A stretch of 64,000 nucleotides of DNA from Gammaproteobacteria bacterium (lineage in GTDB: Bacteria; Pseudomonadota; Gammaproteobacteria; Burkholderiales; Gallionellaceae): positions 124,001 through 188,000 of the forward strand of contig JAHJBC010000007.1 in the NCBI GenBank assembly GCA_018813765.1. The letters are read 5' to 3'. Shown one piece after another: positions 22,617 to 31,293 of this stretch. Both the position numbers and the translations under genes were made by a program. The notes under the pieces were generated by a model. That model saw only the letters and a program-made list of their open reading frames with translations. It ran no database searches and was not told the origin of the DNA. Every line of letters starts with the position of its first letter. Positions within the stretch are counted from its first letter, which is position 1.

Positions 22617-23714
22617 ATGAACGCGAGACAACTCAGACAGCGCTTCATGCTGCATCTCGATCCCATCCTGCTGGCGGGACTCGGCGCCTTCATGCTGGTC
22701 AGCCTGGCATTGCTCTACAGCGCCAGCGACGGCAGTTGGATGCGCATCCTGGCCCAGCTTTCCAATATCGCCGTTGGCATGCTCGCGTTATGGGTGGTCG
22801 CCAACATGCCGCTGCACTGGCTGATGCGCATCGCCGTGCCGATGTATGTGACCGGCATGGTGTTGCTGGTCGGCGTCGCGCTGTTCGGCGAGATCAGCCA
22901 CGGTGCGCGGCGCTGGATCAATCTCGGCGTGGCAACGATACAACCATCCGAACTGATGAAGATCGCCGTACCGCTGATGATGGCCTGGTATTTCGAAAAG
23001 AACGAGGCGACCCTGAGGCTGCGTAATTTCGTCGTCGCCGTGATCCTGCTGCTGTTGCCGGTCGGACTGATCCTGCGCCAGCCCGACCTCGGCACCTCCA
23101 TCCTCATCGCCGCCAGCGGCTTCTATGTGCTGTTCCTTGCCGGATTGAGCTGGCGCATCATGCTGGCCGCCACGCTGGCGGCCTTGGCCAGCGCTCCTTT
23201 CCTGTGGTCGATGCTGCACGAATACCAGCGCCACCGCATCCTGATGCTGTTCGACCCGGAGCAGGACGCGCTGGGCAAGGGCTACCACAGCATCCAAAGC
23301 ATGATTGCCATCGGTTCCGGCGGCGTCCTCGGCAAGGGTTTCATGAACGGCACCCAGACCCACCTCGACTTCCTGCCCGAGCGCACCACCGACTTCATCT
23401 TCGCCGTCTGGTCGGAAGAGTTCGGCCTGCTCGGCAACCTGCTGCTGCTGGGGCTGTATGCCTTCGTCATCGGACGCGGCTTCATCATTACCGCCAATGC
23501 CTCGACCTATTTCACGCGCCTGATGGCCGGCAGCATCACGCTCACCTTCTTCACCTATGCCTTCGTCAACATGGGCATGGTGAGCGGCATCCTGCCGGTG
23601 GTGGGCGTGCCGCTGCCGCTGATCAGCTACGGCGGCACATCGTTGCTTACGCTGATGCTCGGTTTTGGTATGCTGATGAGCATCAACTCGCACAAGCAAC
23701 TCGTTAAAACCTGA
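22617..23714 (+). CDS. rodA: Rod shape-determining glycosyltransferase RodA
   Basis: SEDS membrane protein; LRQPDLGTSILIAASG, FLPERTTDFIFAVWSEEFGLLG. Confidence 0.96.
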   Translation: MNARQLRQRFMLHLDPILLAGLGAFMLVSLALLYSASDGSWMRILAQLSNIAVGMLALWVVANMPLHWLMRIAVPMYVTGMVLLVGVALFGEISHGARRWINLGVATIQPSELMKIAVPLMMAWYFEKNEATLRLRNFVVAVILLLLPVGLILRQPDLGTSILIAASGFYVLFLAGLSWRIMLAATLAALASAPFLWSMLHEYQRHRILMLFDPEQDALGKGYHSIQSMIAIGSGGVLGKGFMNGTQTHLDFLPERTTDFIFAVWSEEFGLLGNLLLLGLYAFVIGRGFIITANASTYFTRLMAGSITLTFFTYAFVNMGMVSGILPVVGVPLPLISYGGTSLLTLMLGFGMLMSINSHKQLVKT

Positions 23715-23727
23715 CAGGGGACAGATA

Positions 23728-24690
23728 ATGAACAAGGAAGCTTTGTTGGCATGCATCGTCGCGCTTGCGGTGACCGGTTGTGCCACCTCACCGGGCAAGG
23801 ACCAGCAGCAAGGAGCAGCACCCATCGTCGATGCTGCTTCCGGCCCCAACGGCAAGTCGGCACGTGCGGCATCGACCCCCTCGACGGTCAGCGCACCCGC
23901 CAGTTCGGGCGGCGGCTACCTGCCCGGCGACGGCCCCGGCGGCGAGACCGTGGACCTCAACGCCATCCCCGACGCCGTGCCCAAAGCCGAACCGCTGCAC
24001 CGCTATGCCAACCGCCCCTATTCCGCACTCGGCAAGACCTACACTCCGCTCACCGAGACCGGAAAATACAAGGAACGCGGCAGCGCCTCCTGGTACGGAA
24101 AAAAATTCCACGGCCAGCGCACCTCCATCGGCGAGACCTACGACATGTACGGCATGACCGCCGCGCACCCCACCCTGCCCATCCCCAGTTACGCGCGCGT
24201 CACCAACGTCGCCACCGGCAAATCGGTCGTCGTGCGTGTGAACGACCGCGGCCCGTTCCTGCATGAGCGCATCATGGACCTTTCCTATGTCGCCGCAGCC
24301 AAACTCGGCTACATCAACACCGGCAGCGCCGAAGTCGAAGTCGAGAGCATTCGCGTGGACGGTAACGCTCCGGTCACTGCGCCGATTGGGACCGCCACAC
24401 TGACAGTCGCGCCGATTGCTGCATCGACCATGCCGGTCGAAACCGCTGGCACCGCCACCGGCCAGGTGTTCCTGCAACTCGGCGCGTTCCGCTCGCCGGA
24501 GGGAGCGGAAAGTTTCCTCTCCCGCATGCGCTCGGAACTGGGCGAAGGCAGCAAACCGCTCAGGCTGTATGAAAAAGATGGCCTGACGCGCGTGCATCTC
24601 GGCCCCTACGCCAGTGCAAGTGAGGCGCGCAGCGCAGCATCCAGACTGGAAGGCCAGCTTGGCTTCAAGCCTTTCGTGAGCAAGCACTGA
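23728..24690 (+). CDS. rlpA: Septal ring lytic transglycosylase RlpA with SPOR domain
   Basis: Lipoprotein signal; GSASWYGKKFHGQRTSIGETYDMYGMTAAHPTLPIPSYARVTN; C-terminal SPOR. Confidence 0.95.
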   Translation: MNKEALLACIVALAVTGCATSPGKDQQQGAAPIVDAASGPNGKSARAASTPSTVSAPASSGGGYLPGDGPGGETVDLNAIPDAVPKAEPLHRYANRPYSALGKTYTPLTETGKYKERGSASWYGKKFHGQRTSIGETYDMYGMTAAHPTLPIPSYARVTNVATGKSVVVRVNDRGPFLHERIMDLSYVAAAKLGYINTGSAEVEVESIRVDGNAPVTAPIGTATLTVAPIAASTMPVETAGTATGQVFLQLGAFRSPEGAESFLSRMRSELGEGSKPLRLYEKDGLTRVHLGPYASASEARSAASRLEGQLGFKPFVSKH

Positions 24691-25040
24691 TGAAGACGGC
24701 GGCGGCTCTCGCGGTTGGCTTCGTCGCCTTCATCCACATCAATATCCTGATCCTCGAAATGTTCCTGTGGGAAAAACCCGCAGGCCTGCGCGCGTTCGGC
24801 CTGAGCAGGGAATTCGCCGCACAGACCCGAGTGCTGGCCGCCAACCAGGGTCTGTACAACGGCTTCCTGGCAGCAGGGCTGATCTGGGGATTGTGGACCG
24901 GCACAATCTATGTGCAGCAGTTCTTTCTCGGCTGCGTGCTGGTGGCCGGCATCTATGGTGCGCTCACAGCGAATGTGAAGATACTCTGGATACAGGCGAT
25001 GCCGGCATTGGCAGGATTGGTGCTGGTGGGGTTGGTGTAA
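24690..25040 (+). CDS. DUF1304-like membrane protein
   Basis: ALAVGFVAFIHINILILEMFLWEKPAGLRAFGLSREFAAQTRVLAANQGLYNGFLAAGL. Confidence 0.85.
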   Translation: MKTAAALAVGFVAFIHINILILEMFLWEKPAGLRAFGLSREFAAQTRVLAANQGLYNGFLAAGLIWGLWTGTIYVQQFFLGCVLVAGIYGALTANVKILWIQAMPALAGLVLVGLV

Positions 25041-25067
25041 GCCAACGAGGCAGTGCCAAAACAAGAA

Positions 25068-25095
25068 AGCGGCCTGCAAGCCGCTCATATTTTAT
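25068..25095 (+). terminator. Candidate intrinsic terminator
   Basis: AGCGGCctgcaaGCCGCT followed by CATATTTTATT. Confidence 0.6.
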
Positions 25096-25204
25096 TGCGG
25101 AAGATGATCAGAAATTTTTGATCGAATACTTTGCAAATACACTACAGAATTGGTTTGAGAAAGTTATTCGAACACGAACATCCCTTTAGCTCCCTTGATC
25201 TTCC

Positions 25205-27679
25205 TTAAGGACTTTCGGAGGCACCGATATCGGCGGCATTGTTGGGTCTGCTCAACTGGAAGAAATCAGAAAACACTGGAACCGCTGATTCACCCTTGGC
25301 TCCAGCATCTCTGGCCGGATTGGTAAGCAGTGCATTCAGGCTGAAATCTCCAGGGGCAGCAGGCGTCGAGCTAACGAACAAATCGGATGTTTGGTTGTGG
25401 AGGAGATTATTCGACCCCACGAATCCCGATTCTCCGGTGCCGGATATCATGACCGGATTGGAGGCTAATGGAGCGGAACCCAAGTTGTTTATCACGGAGA
25501 CGTTGGTTGCTGTTGAGTCAATGGTGACGCCATACAGATCACCTGCAGAATTGCTGTAAAAGGTGTTGTTGTATACACGAACATTAGCGGGAGGGAATCC
25601 TGGGGTGCCCCATTGCGCAATGTCAACGCATAGAAAGTCGATACCGCCAGTCATATCGCATATGTTATTTCGTATTGTGGTATCTGATGAATTGATATGC
25701 ATGAACAAGCGCCCCCCGGAACCAGACTTGAACCAGTTGCGCTCAAGAATTACATCTCTCACGCGCTCATCGTGAGCCGCGCTTTGTGGTCCAATTGAAA
25801 AAGCCCAAGGTGCTGCGCCACCTATTATTTGGTTGTCGGAAATGACAACCTTTTCAGTATATCCACTAAGCGGCGTAGCTACTCCAAGGGGGTGCGTGTT
25901 GGTCGTGTAGGTATACGATGGACCTACCGATGCATTTTCTGGTGATATGCACTCGCCTGCAGGGCTGTTGACATCGCACCACGTTGGCCCGTGCAACTTG
26001 ATTACCAGTTGTGTGATTCCAGGGCGAGCCAAGGTGTTATTGCTAATAATCCCTTTGACCAAGTAGCCGGATCTAATAGTGTGCGTTCCACCATCATCCA
26101 AATTATCAATATAGTTGCCCATCGCCACGCTTCTAATACCAGCCAGGAAAATCCCCCAGCCGCATACGGGACCCGCGTCATTGCAACCTGGAATACCAGA
26201 AATTACGGAGTCCACTATAGCCATATCCTCATAAAGCGTATGCCCCGCATGTGACGGTACGCCATCATTAATCCACCAGTCCAGAATTGAAGTGCCTTCG
26301 ATAATGCCGCCGCCGGTATGGTGTACATGTAGTCGTAGTGCCAAAAAATTCTTGAACCCGCCATCCGCAACAATGCCATTAGTATTGGTGCCTGACATGC
26401 CATCAAGCTCCAGATCAATTACGCGCCAATCGCCAATTTCTGGCGTTGTTGCGCTTGAAAATTTTAGAATATTCGTATTCCCCGACATGCGTACGGCAGG
26501 GTTCGCCCCATTCCCAAACGCGCCCACGGTACCGGGGCCGTTGCTGGTTAGCGAAGCTGTTGTTGTGGTGCTAAACGTATCCCCCTTTCTAAACAGCACT
26601 CTTTTTCCAGTTTGCGCATAAGTACCAATTGCCTCAGCGAAATTTTGCTGTAGTACGGCAACGGCTCCTACAGGGCAGCCATCGCTGCCTGGAACGGGGA
26701 GCGGGGCCGCTGCGCCAATACAGATGGTATTGGCGCCCGCAAATACGTCGTCAGGGTTCTGGACCACGATTTTGGCGCACTCGTTTGTCACCGTGTTGGT
26801 GCCATCGGTGGCGGACAAGGTAACGATGTACGTGCCCGGCGTTTCAAATACGTGAGAAGCGACAGGGCCGGTTGCTGCGTTGCGGCTGCTGACACCAGCC
26901 CTGCTACCCGTGCTCCACGTTGTACCGCTGAGGGAGCCGGCGTCATCGCCGAAGTTCCAGCGGTATTCGAGATCATGGAAGGGTCGGGGTGTTGATGGTG
27001 TCGTGGCAGTCTCTGTAGCATCAAAAAATACTGCAAATGGTGCAACACCGTTAAACCTGCTCGGGATGTTTGATAGTGAGATGAAGTCGGTGTCGCCAGA
27101 ACTCGAGCATCCGGAGATCATACCGCCTGCCAGTTGCCAGGTGCCAGTCGCATCGTTGGCAACGAAGGGCGCGGCAATGGTGAAGCTCGTATCAGTCCGG
27201 GTCAGGACGGTGTACGTACCGTCGTAATTAGTAGTTCCACTTATGGAAATGACTGACCCGATAGTCAATGAGTTATCCGATGTGACGCGAACAATATTCG
27301 TGCCCCCACTTGCAAATGCAGTAATTGCTGCCGGGGCGACTGTAATCGTCAAGCTTTGACTTGCCGTACCACCCACACCAACACACGTTACGATATAACT
27401 AATAGAGGAAGTCAATGCCCCGGTATTAAATGAACCCCATGTGTTGGTTCCTCCACCACCTGATGATATGCATGAGGTGCTGTTGGTCGATGACCAAGTG
27501 ATGGTGGTACTACCGTTATAGGCAACTGAAACAGAAGCTGCAGAAAGGGAAACGGTAGGGGTGGTAGAGCCAGATGGAGGGGGAGAAGATACCCCACCAC
27601 CGCCGCTGCACGAGGTGATGCCGGAAAGCGCAAACACTAGCGCAGAAACTCTTAAAACGATAGCGCTGATGTTAGACAT
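25205..27679 (-). CDS. Large secreted lipoprotein with Ig/PKD-like domain and right-handed beta-helix-like region
   Basis: Lipobox FALSGITSCSGGGG; PKD-like HVFETPGTYIVTLSATDGTNTVTNECAKIVV; Asn-rich repeated NNT/NN patterns in the C-terminal half. Confidence 0.7.
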   Translation of the reverse strand: MSNISAIVLRVSALVFALSGITSCSGGGGVSSPPPSGSTTPTVSLSAASVSVAYNGSTTITWSSTNSTSCISSGGGGTNTWGSFNTGALTSSISYIVTCVGVGGTASQSLTITVAPAAITAFASGGTNIVRVTSDNSLTIGSVISISGTTNYDGTYTVLTRTDTSFTIAAPFVANDATGTWQLAGGMISGCSSSGDTDFISLSNIPSRFNGVAPFAVFFDATETATTPSTPRPFHDLEYRWNFGDDAGSLSGTTWSTGSRAGVSSRNAATGPVASHVFETPGTYIVTLSATDGTNTVTNECAKIVVQNPDDVFAGANTICIGAAAPLPVPGSDGCPVGAVAVLQQNFAEAIGTYAQTGKRVLFRKGDTFSTTTTASLTSNGPGTVGAFGNGANPAVRMSGNTNILKFSSATTPEIGDWRVIDLELDGMSGTNTNGIVADGGFKNFLALRLHVHHTGGGIIEGTSILDWWINDGVPSHAGHTLYEDMAIVDSVISGIPGCNDAGPVCGWGIFLAGIRSVAMGNYIDNLDDGGTHTIRSGYLVKGIISNNTLARPGITQLVIKLHGPTWCDVNSPAGECISPENASVGPSYTYTTNTHPLGVATPLSGYTEKVVISDNQIIGGAAPWAFSIGPQSAAHDERVRDVILERNWFKSGSGGRLFMHINSSDTTIRNNICDMTGGIDFLCVDIAQWGTPGFPPANVRVYNNTFYSNSAGDLYGVTIDSTATNVSVINNLGSAPLASNPVMISGTGESGFVGSNNLLHNQTSDLFVSSTPAAPGDFSLNALLTNPARDAGAKGESAVPVFSDFFQLSRPNNAADIGASESP

Positions 27680-27864
27680 GTGTCTTCCCTTTGAATTCAG
27701 GCAGCAATGGGAGCGGCATTCCAATTGTTCTGGAGCAAAGGCATGGCCTGAAACTTCTCCCCGGATATGGATGTCCGCAACCTACCCCGTCCCGTCGAGA
27801 GGGTCAATATGCCAAACGGCCTATACCTTTGAAGATGTGGAAGTTGAATTGATGCTGCACCTAC

Positions 27865-28758
27865 TCAGACCTGCGACTCGCTCAACAGATATCTCTCGAA
27901 CTCATGCGCGGCCACCGACGGCCGTTTGTCCTTTCGCTGCACGATGTACCAGTGGCGCACGATGGGGAAGCCGGCAACGTCGAGTATCGCGAGTCGCTTC
28001 GTCTCCAGTTCCAGTTCGATGCCGTGGCGCGAGATGATTCCCAGCCCCATGCCCGCCTGCACCGATTGTTTGATGGCTTCATTGGTGTCCATCTCCATAT
28101 GCGCGGGCAGCGCGAGTTTGTGGCTGGCGAAGAAGCGTTCCGCCACGCCGCGCGTGCCGGAGCCTTGCTCGCGCAGCAGGAAGGTCTCCTTCGCCAGTTG
28201 TTTTGCCTGTATCTTCTTTGCGCGCGCCAGCGGATGCGTGGGCGCGGCGATCACCACCAGCGGATTCTCCAGGAAGGCTTCGGCACGCATGTCGGCACCC
28301 TGCGGCGGCTGGCCCATGATGGCGAGGTCGGCGACGTTGTCGGCCACCTGCTTCACCACCGCGTCGCGGTTGGCCACCGAGAGGCTTACCTGTATCTTGG
28401 GATGCGCCTGCACGAACTTCGCCAGCAGTTGCGGCATGAAGTAGTTGGCGGTGCTGACCGCTGCGATGGTGAGGCGGCCGCGCTCCAGACCTTTCATCTC
28501 GTCGAAGGCAGATTCCATCTCGTTCATCAGTTGCAGCATGGCGCGGGCATAGTGCAGCAGCTCTTCCCCGGCGGCGGTAAGATGCAGCTTCTTGCCGGTC
28601 TGTTCGAACAGCGGCAGGCCGATTGCACCCTCGGCCTGCTTGATCTGCATGGACACCGCAGGTTGCGACAGAAACAGTTCCGCCGCCGCGCGCGAATGGT
28701 TGAGATGGCGGGCGACGCTCTCGAAGACCTGCAACTGGCGGAGGGAGATGGGCAGCAT
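27865..28758 (-). CDS. cbbR: LysR-type regulator, CbbR-like
   Basis: MLPISLRQLQVFESVARHLNHSRAAAELFLSQPAVSMQIKQAEGAIGLPLFEQ; divergent from cbbM. Confidence 0.9.
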   Translation of the reverse strand: MLPISLRQLQVFESVARHLNHSRAAAELFLSQPAVSMQIKQAEGAIGLPLFEQTGKKLHLTAAGEELLHYARAMLQLMNEMESAFDEMKGLERGRLTIAAVSTANYFMPQLLAKFVQAHPKIQVSLSVANRDAVVKQVADNVADLAIMGQPPQGADMRAEAFLENPLVVIAAPTHPLARAKKIQAKQLAKETFLLREQGSGTRGVAERFFASHKLALPAHMEMDTNEAIKQSVQAGMGLGIISRHGIELELETKRLAILDVAGFPIVRHWYIVQRKDKRPSVAAHEFERYLLSESQV

Positions 28759-28771
28759 GGGCGATTTATAC

Positions 28772-28820
28772 CATAAGTCTTGCTTATGATTCACATAAAA
28801 ACATTTGACTTTTATTTATG
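28772..28820 (+). promoter_or_regulatory. Candidate CbbR operator region
   Basis: CATAAG-TCTTG-CTTATG (28772-28788) and CATAAA...TTTATG (28794-28820), both in the cbbR-cbbM intergenic region. Confidence 0.5.
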
Positions 28821-28897
28821 GTAGCCGGGCGTATAGTGCGCTCCATCGCAAGAGAAACAACCGATTCAAATTCGATAAACCATATCAGGAGAGAACA

Positions 28898-30277
28898 ATG
28901 GACCAGTCCAATCGTTATGCCGATCTGACCCTCAAGGAAGAGGATCTGATCAAGGGTGGCAAGCACATTCTGGTGGCTTACAAGATGAAGCCCAAGGGCA
29001 GTTTGGGTTATCTGGAAGCCGCCGCGCACTTCGCTGCCGAGTCTTCAACCGGCACCAATGTGGAAGTCTCCACCACCGACGAATTCACCAAAGGCGTCGA
29101 CGCGCTGGTCTATTACATCGACGAAACCACCGAGGACATGCGCATCGCATATCCGTTGGAACTGTTCGACCGCAACGTGACCGACGGCCGCATGATGCTG
29201 GTGTCTTTCCTCACACTGGCGATCGGCAACAACCAGGGCATGGGCGACATCGAGCACGCCAAGATGATCGACTTCTACGTTCCCGAAGAAGTGGTCCGCC
29301 AGTTCGACTGCCCGGCCACCAACATCGAAGACCTGTGGCGCATCCTCGGCCGTCCGGTCAAGGATGGCGGTTACATCTCCGGCACCATCATCAAGCCCAA
29401 ACTGGGTCTGCGTCCGGAGCCGTTCGCCAAAGCGGCTTACCAGTTCTGGCTGGGTGGCGACTTCATCAAGAACGATGAACCGCAGGGCAACCAGACCTTC
29501 GCTCCGGTGAAGAAAGTGATCCCGCTGGTGTACGACGCAATGAAGCGCGCCATGGATGAAACCGGCGATGCCAAATTGTTCTCCATGAACATCACTGCCG
29601 ACGACCACTACGAAATGCTGGCGCGTGCCGATTTCGCACTGGAAACCTTCGGCCCGGATGCCAACAAGCTGGCCTTCCTGGTTGACGGCTTCGTGGGCGG
29701 CCCCGGCATGGTGACTACTGCACGTCGTCAGTATCCGAACCAGTTCCTGCACTACCACCGCGCCGGTCACGGCATGGTGACTTCACCGAGCGCCAAGCGC
29801 GGCTACACCGCGTTCGTGCTGGCCAAGATGTCGCGTCTGCAAGGTGCTTCCGGCATCCACGTCGGCACCATGGGCTACGGCAAGATGGAAGGCGAAGGCG
29901 ACGACAAGATCATCGCTTACATGATCGAACGCGACGAGTGCCAGGGTCCGGTCTACTTCCAGAAGTGGTACGGCGTGAAGGCCACCACCCCGATCATCTC
30001 CGGCGGCATGAACGCGCTGCGCCTGCCCGGCTTCTTCAAGAACCTCGGCCACGGCAACGTCATCAACACTGCGGGTGGCGGTTCCTACGGCCACATCGAT
30101 TCCCCGGCCGCCGGTGCGATCTCGCTGCGCCAGTCGTACGAGTGCTGGAAGGCCGGTGCCGACCCGATTGAATGGGCCAAGACGCACAAGGAATTCGCAC
30201 GTGCTTTCGAGTCCTTCCCCAAAGATGCGGACAAGCTGTTCCCGGGCTGGCGCGAGAAGCTGGGCGTGCACAAGTAA
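28898..30277 (+). CDS. cbbM: Ribulose-bisphosphate carboxylase, form II
   Basis: [60 protein letters not shown]; form II architecture. Confidence 0.98.
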   Translation: MDQSNRYADLTLKEEDLIKGGKHILVAYKMKPKGSLGYLEAAAHFAAESSTGTNVEVSTTDEFTKGVDALVYYIDETTEDMRIAYPLELFDRNVTDGRMMLVSFLTLAIGNNQGMGDIEHAKMIDFYVPEEVVRQFDCPATNIEDLWRILGRPVKDGGYISGTIIKPKLGLRPEPFAKAAYQFWLGGDFIKNDEPQGNQTFAPVKKVIPLVYDAMKRAMDETGDAKLFSMNITADDHYEMLARADFALETFGPDANKLAFLVDGFVGGPGMVTTARRQYPNQFLHYHRAGHGMVTSPSAKRGYTAFVLAKMSRLQGASGIHVGTMGYGKMEGEGDDKIIAYMIERDECQGPVYFQKWYGVKATTPIISGGMNALRLPGFFKNLGHGNVINTAGGGSYGHIDSPAAGAISLRQSYECWKAGADPIEWAKTHKEFARAFESFPKDADKLFPGWREKLGVHK

Positions 30278-30337
30278 GCTAGTAGCGGGTAGCCGGTAGC
30301 TTGTAGCCCTTTGCTGCAGGCTACACAAAACGCTTCG

Positions 30338-30366
30338 ACGCCCCCGCTTGCCGGGGGCGTTTTTTC
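30338..30366 (+). terminator. Intrinsic terminator downstream of cbbM
   Basis: ACGCCCCCgcttgccGGGGGCGT TTTTT. Confidence 0.85.
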
Positions 30367-30374
30367 TAAAGGGT

Positions 30375-30450
30375 TATGGGAGCGCCGACGTCCCGTCGGC
30401 ATGAATTCAGAAAATCAAAATCTGCCGACGGGGACGTCGGCGCTCCCACA
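30375..30450. repeat. Inverted repeat of the GGGAGCGCCGACGTCCCGTCGGC family
   Basis: GGGAGCGCCGACGTCCCGTCGGC ... GCCGACGGGGACGTCGGCGCTCCC, between cbbM terminator and cbbQ. Confidence 0.8.
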
Positions 30451-30486
30451 CCCCAAAGGGGCGGGAAACGCACTCTGGAGGTTGTG

Positions 30487-31290
30487 ATGAACGACAAAGA
30501 TCAATACAAGGTCCACAAGCAACCGTTCTATCAAGCGCAGGGCGACGAGGTCACGCTGTATGAGGCGGCCTACGCTGCGCGCCTGCCGGTAATGGTGAAA
30601 GGCCCGACCGGCTGCGGCAAATCGCGCTTCATCGAATACATGGCGTGGAAACTGAACAAGCCGCTGATCACCGTGGCCTGCAACGAAGACATGACCGCAT
30701 CCGATCTGGTCGGCCGTTACCTGCTCGACGCCAACGGCACGCGCTGGCTCGACGGCCCGCTCACCACGGCCGCGCGCATCGGTGCCATCTGCTATCTCGA
30801 TGAAATTGTGGAGGCGCGCCAGGACACCACCGTGGTCATCCACCCGCTCACCGACCACCGCCGCACGCTTCCGCTGGACAAGAAGGGTGAGCTGATCGAG
30901 GCGCATCCCGACTTCCAGTTGGTGATCTCGTACAACCCCGGTTACCAGAGCCTGCTGAAGGATCTGAAGCAATCGACCAAGCAGCGCTTCACCGCGTTCG
31001 AGTTCGATTATCCCGAGGCCGATATCGAAGCGGACATCGTGGGCAAGGAGACCGGCATCGAAAAGGAGCTGGCCGCGAAGCTGGTCAAGATCGGCCGCGC
31101 CGCGCGCAACCTCAAGGGCCACGGACTGGACGAAGGCATCTCCACGCGCCTGCTGGTGTACGCAGCGACACTGATCAAGGGCGGCGTGGAAGCGAAAGCC
31201 GCCTGCCGCATGGCACTTGTGCGTCCCATCACCGACGACGCCGACATCCGCGACACGCTGGATCACGCCATCGAGGCCACCTTCGCATAA
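30487..31290 (+). CDS. cbbQ: RuBisCO activase-type MoxR AAA+ ATPase CbbQ
   Basis: [67 protein letters not shown]. Confidence 0.95.
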   Translation: MNDKDQYKVHKQPFYQAQGDEVTLYEAAYAARLPVMVKGPTGCGKSRFIEYMAWKLNKPLITVACNEDMTASDLVGRYLLDANGTRWLDGPLTTAARIGAICYLDEIVEARQDTTVVIHPLTDHRRTLPLDKKGELIEAHPDFQLVISYNPGYQSLLKDLKQSTKQRFTAFEFDYPEADIEADIVGKETGIEKELAAKLVKIGRAARNLKGHGLDEGISTRLLVYAATLIKGGVEAKAACRMALVRPITDDADIRDTLDHAIEATFA

Positions 31291-31293
31291 GCC

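Noticed and set aside
28805-28897. Extended CbbM N-terminus ([21 protein letters not shown]...)
   Set aside because: The extension runs through the promoter; [17 protein letters not shown] after a GGAGAG Shine-Dalgarno is the expected form II start
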